From assembly GCF_027587195.1 (NCBI RefSeq), contig NZ_JAPDDP010000004.1:62001-126000 (forward strand): a stretch of DNA of 64,000 nucleotides. The letters run 5' to 3'. Under the pieces are notes generated by a model that saw only the letters and a list, made by a program, of their open reading frames with translations, was not told where the DNA came from and did no database searches. Positions 17,565 through 27,300 of the stretch are shown here, in pieces. Made by a program: the position numbers and the translations under genes. The first letter of the stretch is position 1. Each line of letters begins with the position of its first letter. This stretch comes from Solirubrobacter phytolaccae. Lineage in GTDB: Bacteria; Actinomycetota; Thermoleophilia; Solirubrobacterales; Solirubrobacteraceae.

Positions 17565-18485
17565 GTGCGCATCAACCCTCGCCCTGACATGACTGGACAG
17601 GTACCGCCGGGCGCGGTACGGGTCGTGGTCATCGACGACGCCGGCGACGAGCACGAGGCGACGGTGGACGGTGACGTGTGGCGCGTGGTCGCGGACCAGG
17701 CCGGCTTCGCGGAGACGTTGGTGCGCTTCCTGGGCGCGGACGGGGCGTTGATCGCTCCGCTCCCGGAAGGGCCGCGCGCGGTGGTGCGGGACGCCGGCGA
17801 GCCGTGCCCGGTGTGTGATGACGAGGCCTGGGTGCAGATCGCGGTCGACCCGCGCACGGGGATGGTGGCGTGCGCGCGCTGCGGGTTCGTCGTCGGCGGG
17901 GGCGGCCTCCATCCGAAGGACGATCACGAGGCGCCGATCGGGCTGGAGACGCCCCGCAAGCGGCGACGGCCTCGCTCGTCGACGCGCGGGCTGGATGAGG
18001 CGCTGGCCGAGGTGCTGGCCCGGTTCAGCTGGCCCATCTACACGCCGGTCGGGCGGACCGCGGTGCTGCGGAGGGTCAGCGACGGCGGAGAGTTCGGCTC
18101 GGTCGAGCTGCGGTGCGAGGACGGCGAGACGATCCCGCTGACCGTGAGCACCGAACGGCTCGACGGTCCCCGGCGGTGGCCGCAGCCGCTCGCGACGGAA
18201 CTGGTCTGGCGCAAGGTCGAGCCCGACTCCGATCTGGTGCTGTCGCATCCGGCGATGCTGATCCGCTTCATGGGCCAGCGGCGGGCGATGCGCCGGCGGG
18301 TGTCGGGCGTCGAGCCGACGCAGCGCACATTCACGCTCGACGGTGTGGACGAGGCGTTCGAGTTCCTCGCCGTCGACGACGTCTGGGTCGCGCGGCACGA
18401 GCGTGACGGGATCGAGGTCGTGCTCGTCGGGAACGGCATCGATCCGGCCACGGTCGCGCTCGAGCCCGTCGCTCGCAGTCGCTAG
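17565..18485 (+). CDS. hypothetical protein with zinc ribbon
   Basis: A protein of about 306 residues that I do not recognise. Its only clear motif is a zinc ribbon at about residues 82-110 (CPVCDDE and CARCGFVVGGG). A basic linker (RKRRRPRSSTRG) and a beta-rich C-terminal half follow. There is no signal peptide or membrane segment. GTG 17565 and ATG 17589 are both in frame; the longer form is reported. Confidence 0.6.
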   Translation: MRINPRPDMTGQVPPGAVRVVVIDDAGDEHEATVDGDVWRVVADQAGFAETLVRFLGADGALIAPLPEGPRAVVRDAGEPCPVCDDEAWVQIAVDPRTGMVACARCGFVVGGGGLHPKDDHEAPIGLETPRKRRRPRSSTRGLDEALAEVLARFSWPIYTPVGRTAVLRRVSDGGEFGSVELRCEDGETIPLTVSTERLDGPRRWPQPLATELVWRKVEPDSDLVLSHPAMLIRFMGQRRAMRRRVSGVEPTQRTFTLDGVDEAFEFLAVDDVWVARHERDGIEVVLVGNGIDPATVALEPVARSR

Positions 18486-18495
18486 CTTGGAGGCC

Positions 18496-18912
18496 GTGCG
18501 GAGGATTCTGAGCGGGGCCGTCGCGGTGCTCGTGGTGGCAGGGTGCGGCGGCGAGTCGGAGACGCTCTCCGCGGACGCGTTCCGGGAGCGCGCGAACGCG
18601 ATCTGCAAGCAGCTCGACGAAGAGAACCAGAAGGCCTTCAAGGGCATCGACACCGATGACCAGGAGGCGATGATCCGGGCCACCGAGGACCTTGGGGCGC
18701 GGACGCAGAAGGCGCTCGAGGACTTGGGGGAGCTCGAAGGGCCCGAGGCTTCGGAGGCCGCGGTCGATCGGATCCTCAGTCGCGCGAAGGCGCTGAGCGA
18801 GGTCAACGCGAAGCTCGCCTCGGGGGACGCCGAAGCCGCGGAAGAAGCGACGCGGCTCACGACCGAAGCCCAGACGGCCGCGAAGGACGCCGGCCTCAAG
18901 GACTGCACGTAG
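18496..18912 (+). CDS. small helical lipoprotein
   Basis: A 138-residue exported protein with a short signal and lipobox (VLVVAGC). The mature part is almost wholly charged alpha-helix (EETLSADAFRERANAICK to AAEEATRLTTEAQTAA). It contains one Cys at NAICK and one at the C-terminus (KDCT), which could form a disulfide. No family or function is recognised. The GTG start lies 10 bp after the preceding gene, so co-transcription is likely. Confidence 0.65.
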   Translation: MRRILSGAVAVLVVAGCGGESETLSADAFRERANAICKQLDEENQKAFKGIDTDDQEAMIRATEDLGARTQKALEDLGELEGPEASEAAVDRILSRAKALSEVNAKLASGDAEAAEEATRLTTEAQTAAKDAGLKDCT

Positions 18913-18952
18913 TGGCCGGGGCGGAACCTGTCCGCCCCGACCGGACGTGTCG

Positions 18953-20959
18953 CTACGGCGTCGTCGTCGACAGCGTGAACGTCAGCGTCTGCGCGTAGGT
19001 GCCGGTACGCAGCGCGTCGCTGGACCCGATGTGCTGGCGGTACCCGATCGTGACCGGCGCGTTGGTCACGGGCCTGGTCCAGGACGGCGGCGTGAGCGTC
19101 ACCTGCAGCGGCTCCGGCAGGCTGAACGCGCCGTTGCGCAGGTGGCCGGGCTCGGAGACCGACAACGTCGCCTCACCCGCGGTGCTCGTCACCGTCGCGG
19201 TCGTGCCGGCCGTGTACGTGCGCTCGACGCCCGGCTGGAACGGGGCGAAGATCCCGGGCGTGCCGAGCGACAGGGAGAGCGTCGCCGGGACCGTGCCGCC
19301 GACCGTGGCGGTGGTCTGCGTGCTCGTCGTGATCGCGAGCCTGGCGGTGTACGGCCGGTGGTCGGACGCGAGCGTGTTGACGACCTCCGCCGAGCGGACG
19401 TTGATGCCGCTCGAGAGCGCGATGAAGTCGATCCGCCGGTCCGGGAAGTTGCCCGGGTAGGTGAACGGGCTGCCGACGCCGCCGAGCTTCCACGAGTCGC
19501 GGTAGCGCGTCCACAGCGCTGCGAGGTCGCTGCTCTCCGGCGTGGCGTTGAGGTCGCCCAGCAGCACGACCGGTTCCTTGGAGTCCGCCAGCAGCTCCAT
19601 GATCCGCGCGGTCTGCGCGGTCCGCTCGTTGGCGAGCGTGCTCATGTGCGTGTTGGCGATCCGCACGCGCAGGCCGTTGACGTCGATCACGGCCTCCAGC
19701 AGCCCGCGCTGCTCGCCGTTGCCCGGCCGCGGGAGCAGCGTGTTGCGCGACTCCAGGATCGGATACTTGGAGAGGATCGCGGTGCCGTACTGGCTGCGCG
19801 GGCCGCCCGGCGTGTTCGGCGGGTTGTCCAGGTTCGGCGCGTACACGACGTGCATGCCGAGGGCCTCGGACAGGACCTTGGGCTCGTCGAGGTTGTTGGA
19901 GCGGTCGCTCCAGTGCTTGTCGACCTCCTGCAGCGCGATGACGTCCGAGCCGATCGCGCGGAGCGTGTCGATCGTGCGGTCGAGGTCGAAGACGAGCTGG
20001 TTCTGGGCGTTGTAGCCGGCGCCGTGCGCGATGTTGTAGCTCGTGACGTGCAGCGGGGTGCCGGGCGCGTCGGGATGCGCGCCGCCACCCGCGTCGGGCT
20101 CGGGCGTCGGGGTGGGGGTGGGCGTCGGCGTGACGATCGGGCCGTCGCCGGTGTCGCCCGTCTGGCCGGACGGGTCGAGCTCGACCGTCACGGGGATGTA
20201 CGTGGAGGCCGTGCGGTCGCCGAGCACGGCGGACAGCACGCCGATGCCCTTGGCGGCGAGCACGTAGACCGTGCGCCCGGTCGGGTTGGCGGCGGGCGCG
20301 GTGAACCCGTCGCCGACGCCCTTGATCTTCCACGTGTCGCGGTAGGCGGCGAGGATCGGGGCGAGCTCCGGCGCCGTCGACGCCGCGTTCAGCACGCCCG
20401 TGATGACGACCGGCTCGGCCGAGCCGGAGAGCTTGGCGATGATCGCAGCGACCTGGGCTTCCCGCTCGACCGCAGTCGTGTGCAGGTGCGTGGTGGCGAC
20501 GCGCACCTTCGTCCCGTCGGCGTCGACCACGGCCTCGAGCAGCCCGCGCTGCTCACCGTTGGTCGGGCGCGGCAGCAGCGTGTGCGTCGAGGACACGATC
20601 GGGAACTTCGACAGGATCGCGACGCCGTACTGGCGCCGCGGATCGCCCGCATTGACCGGCGCGTTGTCCAGGTTGGGCCCGTACACGACATGCATGTTCA
20701 GCCGCCGCGCGAGCTCGGCCGGCTCGTCGAGATTGCCCGACCGGGTGCTCCAGTACTTGTCGACCGCCTGCAGGCCGATCACGTCCGCACCCGTGGCGGT
20801 GATCGCGGCCGCAGTCCGGTCCAGGTCGAGCTTCCCGTCGACCCCGACCCCGTAGTTGATGTCGTAGCTACTGACCTTCAGCGGCGCTGCCGCCGCGCTC
20901 GCCGTGGTCGCGGCGAGCAGCACGCCGACCAGCGCAAGCGCTCTCAAGAGGATCTTCAT
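18953..20959 (-). CDS. secreted tandem exo/endonuclease-phosphatase protein (one domain dead) with LTFTLSTTTP module
   Basis: A 668-residue secreted protein: signal peptide (about 1-25), a first exo/endonuclease/phosphatase domain (about 28-262), a Thr-Pro repeat linker, a second such domain (about 298-540) and a C-terminal module ending LTFTLSTTTP. The second domain keeps the catalytic motifs TSYNIAHG, LQEVDK, LGDLNATP and SDHRPY, so metal-dependent phosphodiester cleavage is expected. In the first the same positions read SSYDINYG, LQAVDK, TGVLNAAS and GDRTAST, losing the metal-binding Glu, the catalytic Asp and the His. The target could be extracellular DNA, lipid or sugar phosphate. Confidence 0.82.
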   Translation of the reverse strand: MKILLRALALVGVLLAATTASAAAAPLKVSSYDINYGVGVDGKLDLDRTAAAITATGADVIGLQAVDKYWSTRSGNLDEPAELARRLNMHVVYGPNLDNAPVNAGDPRRQYGVAILSKFPIVSSTHTLLPRPTNGEQRGLLEAVVDADGTKVRVATTHLHTTAVEREAQVAAIIAKLSGSAEPVVITGVLNAASTAPELAPILAAYRDTWKIKGVGDGFTAPAANPTGRTVYVLAAKGIGVLSAVLGDRTASTYIPVTVELDPSGQTGDTGDGPIVTPTPTPTPTPEPDAGGGAHPDAPGTPLHVTSYNIAHGAGYNAQNQLVFDLDRTIDTLRAIGSDVIALQEVDKHWSDRSNNLDEPKVLSEALGMHVVYAPNLDNPPNTPGGPRSQYGTAILSKYPILESRNTLLPRPGNGEQRGLLEAVIDVNGLRVRIANTHMSTLANERTAQTARIMELLADSKEPVVLLGDLNATPESSDLAALWTRYRDSWKLGGVGSPFTYPGNFPDRRIDFIALSSGINVRSAEVVNTLASDHRPYTARLAITTSTQTTATVGGTVPATLSLSLGTPGIFAPFQPGVERTYTAGTTATVTSTAGEATLSVSEPGHLRNGAFSLPEPLQVTLTPPSWTRPVTNAPVTIGYRQHIGSSDALRTGTYAQTLTFTLSTTTP

Positions 20960-21500
20960 CGCGCGCAACCTCAGCGCGCGTCGGCCACCCGCGTGTGAAC
21001 AACCTGCGCGGCTCAGGTGGCGATCGTCAGGCTCGCGACGAAGCCGCGCTTGACGCCAATGCTGACCGGCGCGAGCTGGCGGATCGCCTTGGCGTCATGG
21101 GTGCGTGCATCGTTGAAACACCAGAGCGGCGCCTGCTTCGCCTCTGACGTGATCGTCCTGTCGAAGCTCACCGAGGCCGTCGACGGCACGCTGCTCGTGG
21201 GATCGCGATCCCGACGTAGCCACGTCCGCCGCGGCGCGACTGGCGAGCCATTACGACTGCCGGTTGTCCCGACGGGCCATGGTGTTTCCGGACTCGTGCT
21301 GTTCGCGCAAAGGAGCAGTGAGGCATCCGCGCCGGCGGACCGCTCCTCGTCGTTCTTTGCGAGAGCGGGCCCCGATCACGCCGATCCGCTCCCGCCGCCA
21401 AGGCGACGGGTGTGACTCCACCGGGGACCCCGTTGAATCCGATGGCCGGGATCCGTGGCGTCTTCAGGATCTGACCAGCAGAACGTTGACGGAGGCCCGA
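20960..21500. other. 541-bp gap with a gene remnant
   Basis: No intact gene is seen here. The left part holds an open minus-strand frame that looks like the C-terminal end of a lost gene (listed separately). The rest contains only short, compositionally random frames. It marks the change from the GC-rich left flank to the lower-GC island. Confidence 0.5.
21013..21189 (-). pseudogene. possible C-terminal gene remnant
   Basis: The minus strand reads VPSTASVSFDRTITSEAKQ and continues for 58 codons to a TGA with balanced, protein-like composition (QAPLWCFNDARTHDAKA near the middle). Upstream the frame stays open but becomes Arg-rich and has no credible start. It may be the tail of a truncated gene. 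The parent family is not recognised. Confidence 0.3.
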
Positions 21501-22025
21501 CTACGACCGAGACGGGAGCGACTGAAGGAGCCCGGACACGTACGTCGCGGCGGGCTCGCGCGTGGCCCGGTGCACGACGCTCTCCGGCGCTTGACCTTGC
21601 TCGTCGATGAGCACCAGTTGGTCCGGACCGGTCTCACTTGAGTCGGTCCAACCCATTGCAGCGTCCAGCCAAACGGGATGCGCCACCACGGTGAACGGGC
21701 TCAGACAGTCAAGTAAGGCGGCCACTGCGAGAGCAAGTTGCCAATCTGCGAACACGCCGAGGCAGCCCGGTACGCTGACAAGACGATAGCCGGATGGCGT
21801 CAGCTCGAAGAGGATATGCAGGGGCAGTTCCTCGTCGTCGGCGCGGGTTCCGATGGCGAACCTCGGGAGCATCTCCTTCCAGCGAGTGGGGGACACGACT
21901 TGGCCACCACGCTCTAGCCGGCAAACCTGCGATGCAGAGATTCCGAGCACCTCGCCGAGCCGCTCCTGCGTCTCGTTCGTGAGTCGCCGCGAGAGCTGGA
22001 AAAGGGCCGTTGGCGGCGCCAGCAC
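21501..22025 (-). CDS. XRE-type helix-turn-helix regulator
   Basis: A 174-residue protein with an N-terminal helix-turn-helix (ETQERLGEVLGISASQVCRL, about 18-37) of the Cro/C1 type. An acidic, Trp-containing C-terminal domain of unknown fold follows. Such regulators often control nearby mobile or defence genes. The GTG start lies 9 bp after the stop of a 34-residue membrane peptide gene, so the two form an operon. The tyrosine recombinase is encoded about 460 bp away on the other strand. Confidence 0.7.
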   Translation of the reverse strand: MLAPPTALFQLSRRLTNETQERLGEVLGISASQVCRLERGGQVVSPTRWKEMLPRFAIGTRADDEELPLHILFELTPSGYRLVSVPGCLGVFADWQLALAVAALLDCLSPFTVVAHPVWLDAAMGWTDSSETGPDQLVLIDEQGQAPESVVHRATREPAATYVSGLLQSLPSRS

Positions 22026-22034
22026 GGCTACGCC

Positions 22035-22139
22035 TCAGTTGAGGGCGAGCGCGCCCAGTACGACGCCGAGCACACCCATCGCTAGCGCGGACAAGGTCAG
22101 CATCAGCATGACGAGGAATTGGATGTCGTCTTTGCTCAT
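22035..22139 (-). CDS. 34-residue single-span membrane peptide
   Basis: The frame starts ATG at 22139 (MSKDDIQFLVMLMLTLSALA) and ends in TGA at 22037-22035. After a charged head it forms one hydrophobic helix (FLVML to GALAL). It lies directly upstream of the XRE regulator in the same direction. Its size and shape resemble type I toxin peptides or small membrane regulators; no family is recognised. Confidence 0.45.
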   Translation of the reverse strand: MSKDDIQFLVMLMLTLSALAMGVLGVVLGALALN

Positions 22140-22487
22140 AGCACGCTCCGGTAGTTGACAGCGGTATGGGCGTTGTACACGGCCTTGACAGATCGAGCCA
22201 CCCGGAGATGCGCTAATAGCGGTCTTGCAGGTTCCTGCAAGACCGCATTTGGCGGAGAAAAGGAGAATGGGTGCGGTAGTTCGGTTGGGCGAGGAGCCAC
22301 ACGAGAACGGCGATCGAGCGACGGGCTCGGACTGGGCCCCTCAAACTTGCGGTGCCGACGCTTCTGCTTTCCATGTAGGGGTTGGCGAGATCCGGGCGGT
22401 GCGGCTCCCGCGGGACTGCTGCTTCCGTGACGGCCGCCTGTGCGATTGGCATCGTCGGTGCATCGCAACGGTTCGAGGGAGGACACG
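22140..22487. other. 348-bp divergent control region of the island
   Basis: This gap separates the minus-strand membrane peptide/XRE pair from the plus-strand recombinase. It contains two direct TTGACAG heptamers (around 22155 and 22188), candidate operators or -35 boxes, and a long inverted repeat (listed separately). GGGAGG about 5 bases before ATG 22488 is the recombinase ribosome binding site. No gene is seen. Confidence 0.5.
22219..22246. repeat. 28-bp inverted repeat (13-bp arms)
   Basis: Perfect 13-bp arms (GCGGTCTTGCAGG and its complement) are separated by only TT. The loop is too tight for a typical terminator, although ATTT follows on the plus strand. It lies about 240 bp before the tyrosine recombinase gene and 80 bp from the XRE operon, so a repressor operator or a recombinase-binding site fits better. 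Confidence 0.6.
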
Positions 22488-23177
22488 ATGTCGCAGATGC
22501 TCGATGCCGCCGGTCGCCGTCGTTCACCAGCCACCATGCCGGGCTTCCACGCCGGGCGCCCGCCACGGAACAAGGGCGTGCGCTATCCGGCCGATCCGCC
22601 AACGGTCGAGGAGATCGTCTCGGTGATGCGCGCGGCCGGTGACTCGCTGCACGGACAGCGGCTCCGCGGGCTGATCGCCGTGCTCTGGCGTGCGGGACTG
22701 CGGATCAGCGAAGCGCTCGCGCTCGCCGAGTCTGACCTCGACGCGCGCCGCGGAGCGGTGCTGGTTCGTCGCGGCCAAGGCGGGCGCCGGCGCGAGGTCG
22801 GTATGGACGACTGGGCTTGGCAAGAGCTACAACCGTGGCTCGAAAGCCGGCTCGAGCTGCCGGTCGGGCCCCTGTTCTGCATCATCACCGGCCCGACACG
22901 CGGACGACGGTGGTCAACCGCGGCCGCACGAAACGAGATGCGCCACGCCGCAGCCGCGGCGGGAGTTCGCCGCCGGTTCGCGCCGCACCAGCTTCGTCAC
23001 GCGCACGCCGTCGAGATGGCTCACGAAGGCGTGCCGCTGATCGTCATCCAGCGACAGCTCGGCCACAGCAACCTCGGCATCACGTCGATCTACCTGCAAG
23101 GCATCGACAACGCCGAGATCATCGACACCGTGCACGCCCGCCGCGCACCCATGATCCCCGTCCGCACCACACGCTGA
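22488..23177 (+). CDS. tyrosine recombinase/integrase
   Basis: A 229-residue protein with the catalytic residues of the tyrosine recombinases: Arg72 (AGLRISEAL), H167-x2-R170-H171 (HQLRHAHA), His193 (LGHSNLG) and the nucleophile Tyr202 (SIYLQG). The N-terminal core-binding domain is only about 60 residues, shorter than in phage integrases, so it may be a minimal recombinase or one trimmed at its start. It cuts and rejoins DNA through a 3'-phosphotyrosine bond. Its position at the edge of a lower-GC block with defence-like genes suggests it moved or moves the island. ATG 22488 has a strong GGGAGG. Confidence 0.85.
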   Translation: MSQMLDAAGRRRSPATMPGFHAGRPPRNKGVRYPADPPTVEEIVSVMRAAGDSLHGQRLRGLIAVLWRAGLRISEALALAESDLDARRGAVLVRRGQGGRRREVGMDDWAWQELQPWLESRLELPVGPLFCIITGPTRGRRWSTAAARNEMRHAAAAAGVRRRFAPHQLRHAHAVEMAHEGVPLIVIQRQLGHSNLGITSIYLQGIDNAEIIDTVHARRAPMIPVRTTR

Positions 23178-23370
23178 CGGCTTCGAGTAGTCGCCGAACT
23201 CGCGCAGAGCAGCAGTCCGGCATGCGGCCCAGCCGAGCTCCCCCATCGTCCGCTCCGGCGGTCAGGAAGACACGAGTTGCAACGCGGCCAGCCGAAGAGA
23301 CGGCTAGTTCTGTCCGCCAGTCCTCATCGGGCCATTCGGATCGCGTTCACTGGGCGCAGACGGAGCTACG

Positions 23371-24336
23371 TCAAGTCGTTCGACCACCGCTCGAGTCAGG
23401 AAACTCGATTGAGTCCCAGCTAATCCAACGTACCCTCGAGACGACCTCGGCGAGGGCATAGGGCACTTGCCGATGCTGGGACTGACCGATGAGTACCCCC
23501 GTGACGTCGATGGCGTCTGGCGCATTTCGAACCCAGCCGACATAGCCGAGTATCTGGCCCACGGCGTCGCGCCGGACTTCGCCAGCTTTCAACTCGATCA
23601 CTACGTAGTGCCGAGGCTCATCCTTCAAGTGGCACAGGATGTCGATCGTCCCGTCGTGACCTTTGCAGAAGACCTGCTGGCCGATCAGCTCCAAATCTAG
23701 GCCGTGCTCGCGAAGGACACTGAGGTTCTGAGCGAGCCAGTTCTCCAGTTCAAGTTCGGTTCGAACAGGCTTGAGCGGACGGTGTCCCGTCACAGCGTTG
23801 GACGGCCGCCGCCCCGCTACGACTCCGGCGATCTCGAGCAACCGCTGCCACACCTGCTCAGGCATCGGCATGGCCGCCCTGACAAAGCTAGCCTTCAACG
23901 CCGGCCATGCACTGAGGACCAAGTCCGCGCGAAGTTCCGCCAGCCGTATCGGCGGATCGATCTTGGCGACGAACGCGTGGTGGCATCCATAGTGGCGACC
24001 GAAACCTGCGTCCACTGCAAGTGGGTTCTCATCCAGACGAAAGGCGTCCGACGTGGCGAGCACCACGTACGCAAGGTCCTTGGGGCCACGGACGGGAAAC
24101 TCAGAGTCCCGCGCGCCAGCGGAGCGGTATACGACCGCGAGATCACCGGCACGAGTCTCTGGATGGCACGTCCACCAGCCGTTCTCGTCATCGAAGTCGA
24201 TCTCGGCCACGGTCTCGACCGGATCTAAATCGGCTCTTTCAGACCCATCCTCGTTGAAGACCCACCGGGGCTGTGCTGACCAGACCCACTTCCTGGCCTC
24301 TCGCCCGAATACTTGGTCTACGCTCTCTAGGTTCAC
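23371..24336 (-). CDS. EVE-domain and NucS-like nuclease fusion
   Basis: A 321-residue protein. Residues about 15-170 resemble an EVE/PUA-like domain (WWTCHPETRAGDLAVVYRS and later FVAKIDPPIRL), a fold known to bind modified bases. Residues about 190-305 resemble the NucS/PD-(D/E)XK nuclease domain, with D232 (GTIDILC), E248-L-K250 (VVIELKAG) and Gln261 (VGQILGYV). An enzyme that senses modified DNA and cuts it is the natural reading (inference). The GTG start is 46 bp behind the helicase gene, so it is probably the last gene of the HamA-like/helicase operon. Confidence 0.7.
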   Translation of the reverse strand: MNLESVDQVFGREARKWVWSAQPRWVFNEDGSERADLDPVETVAEIDFDDENGWWTCHPETRAGDLAVVYRSAGARDSEFPVRGPKDLAYVVLATSDAFRLDENPLAVDAGFGRHYGCHHAFVAKIDPPIRLAELRADLVLSAWPALKASFVRAAMPMPEQVWQRLLEIAGVVAGRRPSNAVTGHRPLKPVRTELELENWLAQNLSVLREHGLDLELIGQQVFCKGHDGTIDILCHLKDEPRHYVVIELKAGEVRRDAVGQILGYVGWVRNAPDAIDVTGVLIGQSQHRQVPYALAEVVSRVRWISWDSIEFPDSSGGRTT

Positions 24337-24382
24337 GCAGCCGACCCTAACCGGTGTTAGGGCTTCGTACCCGACGGGAGCC

Positions 24383-27300
24383 CTAGCGGGGGGCGAGCGA
24401 GAAGGCCGTCAGCGCCGCACGCTCGTCATCGACAAGGGTTCGTTCCGGGCTGGTGAGGAACTCGCTGTCGAGCAGTACGTCGCGCTTGCCCTTGAACCAG
24501 TCGCGCTGAACTTCGTCGTCGGCATGCACAATTGACGGCGGAGGCGGTATGAGCCTTGTGGCGAGGTGCGCTAGGCGGCGGTGTCGTACTCCGCCAAATC
24601 TCCACCAACCGAGACTTCCATCGTCGTGGCACCCGGCTCGAATCGCCATCGACAGCTGGGCTAACGCTGGCGCCGAAGTTGAGGAGAACTCCCAACCGAA
24701 GTTCGCGCCGTCCTGTTCCGTCGCCGTGGTAACCATGAGAGCGAACCCGCCCGCCAAGCGGGTCGTGCCGAACGTGAAGATGTGCTCGGCGAAGCCAATC
24801 ATTTTGGGCAGAGGCTGTCCAGTCCCCCGTCCCGGCTCGCTTGGACGAGCCGGATTCACAGCGATTCCAGCGAGGGTGGACAGCGAGTCGCCGGCAAGCC
24901 AACGGTCGAGAACACTCGCGAACACTGTCCAGGCGTTGCCATGGTCTTGAAACTCGGCTGCGAGCGATCTCATCTCGGTGCCGTCGAGATCCGAAACGCG
25001 AAGCGTCTCTGCAACGACCTCGTACGGGAGGCCAGACATTGTTCGCGCTAGGAGTGCCGCCCACCCCCGCACATCTACTGGAAACGGCGCTTCGAGAGTC
25101 GAGCTTACTTCCGACCACAAAGCAGTGATCTGACGCAGCGAAAGACCAGATTCGTATGCGGTCTGCACAAGCCAGTCTGGCCCTTGAACGGAATCGCGAA
25201 GCCCGTCGCCGAGCCGGAACATCGAATCCGCCATTCGCCGCACTTGCTCAATGCCGACGGACGGGCGTGCCGCAACCGCGTATGTCCGGCTGATGATGGC
25301 TTCTGCTTCTGTCCGATCAGCCCGCAGCGGCAGAAACGCAAACGCAGTAAGGCCCTCAGGTCCCATCGTCTGCACGGTCAACTTGTTCGCCAGTGCGTCT
25401 GCAAGGACAGGCCCGAGCTGACTAACAACCGGGGATGACGCGTCTTCTTGCTGAAGGAACGGAGCGCGAGTCCGGACGGTTCGGCCATCGCTGTCCGGAC
25501 CGATCTCGATCGCTGTGTCCGGTAGCACCACGGCCAAGGAGCGTGCCGACACGTACGCACGACCGGCGCGGCCGACGGCGTTCAACAGTTGGCTCTGCTC
25601 TCGAGCGGCGTGGACCGCGCGGGGCAGGTCCCGCTCAAAGCCGACGGTGATTCCCCCTATCACGACTGCCGTCGCCGGCAGGTTCAACCCCTGCGCGAGC
25701 GTCCCGGTCGCGAACACGATCTTCGCGAAGCCGCGTTCGTAGGCCAGTTCGCTCGCTCTCCGCTCCTCTGGGAGCATCGCGCTCGTGTGAACCGCCACGC
25801 CCTTCCGGATCACGTCCCGCAATGCACTCGGGACACCGAGTTCGTAGTCGGCAATGTCAAGCAGCCATTCGAGTTCGAGCCACTTGACGTCGTCCGGGTC
25901 TGACTGATCTCCGAAGCCCCGTAGGTCGCGCGCAACAGAAAAGCTGTAGTGCTTGTTTCGAGGAATGAACGCGAGGACTCGGTGGCCCGCGTCTGCGAGA
26001 CCTTGAGCGATGGAGCCGGTCGCCTTATTCACATACGCAGGGCCGCGCACGACAACTTGGCCGTTTTCCCACGAAGCGCGAAGTGGTGCGACCAACCGAG
26101 TTCGGGCCAGTGCATAGTCCTCGGCAGCGGCTTCGGCCCATGCTCCCTGAAGGTTGACCAGTAGATTGACGCGCACGTCGACCGGCAAGTGGACGTTACG
26201 CGGTTTCTGTAGCAGTGCAGCCTGACCACGAACGCGAGCGTCGTCGACGTCGTCGGGGTCAAAACCCGCAACCGCTCTCAGCGTCCGGGTCGGCCGCCAT
26301 GGTTCTCGGAGAGCGGCACACGGGCCGCCGGTGGCTCGCTCCAACCACGACTTAATGCTCTCGGGGTTCTGGAGGAGAGCCGACTGCATCAGCCACTTGG
26401 CACGAGGCGCCACCGATATGAGTTGCGCCACGACGAGTTCCGCGAGCACACCGCGGTTGCGCGGTTCGCCGATGAGGTGGCACTCGTCGAACACACATAG
26501 CGAGAGCTCCTCGAACACTTCCGGCGACTGTCGAAGCGCCAACGAGCACTTCTCCGGTGTCATGACGAGCACGTGCCGAGTAAGGTCGTCGGCACCCAGC
26601 TTCTCGTCGTCAAGCGCCGTGAACTCCGAGCCGCCGAGGAACTCACGGATCTCTGCGAGGGCGCCAAAGGCGGTCCGGAGATCTCGCCGCACCTGCGCGA
26701 CGAGTGCCCGCGTCGGCGCGAGATAGAGCACCCATCCGGTATTCAGCGCCTGTGCGACGGCGAGTTCTGCCACCGCGCTCTTCCCCGACCCCGTCGGCAT
26801 GCTCACTGCAGCATGGTTGACCGGACCGGGAAGGCACGCGTCCCGGTAGCTCTCAGCCGATGGCCACAGCACTGGTCGGCGCGCACAGCGCCGTTCCAGA
26901 TACTCCTCGAAGAACCCAGGATCTGCCGGCGGCGGGACGTCACGCAGTGCTCTACTGCCGGTCCCATCGCAGGCAAACTTCAGCAGACGAGCGAGGTGGG
27001 CTTGGTCGGCGTAGGCCGCACTCTCTCCGTCTTCCAATAGCGTGAGCAGGGCGCCGAGGGCTGCAGCCGCTGGGCTCGCGCTCGCTTGGTCCTCAAGGCG
27101 AAGCCAGCGGAGGTGCGCCCGCGCCGCTTCCCCGAGGCGTCGCCATACCTCGATTCGAACGCGGGTAAGGACCGGCTGCGCGGGGTCCGCAACCTCTGGG
27201 AAGTCTTCGTCTCGGACCCAGCCAAGACGTACCAGCGCGTCGATATGCCGAAGCGCCCACTCTGACGCCTGCGATTCAGCGATTACGTCCGGCTGATAAT

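Noticed and set aside
23187-23215. GAACTCGCGCA after the recombinase gene, shared with the tail of repeat copy 5
   Set aside because: Only 11 bases match and the TTTTCG core is absent, too little to count as a copy.
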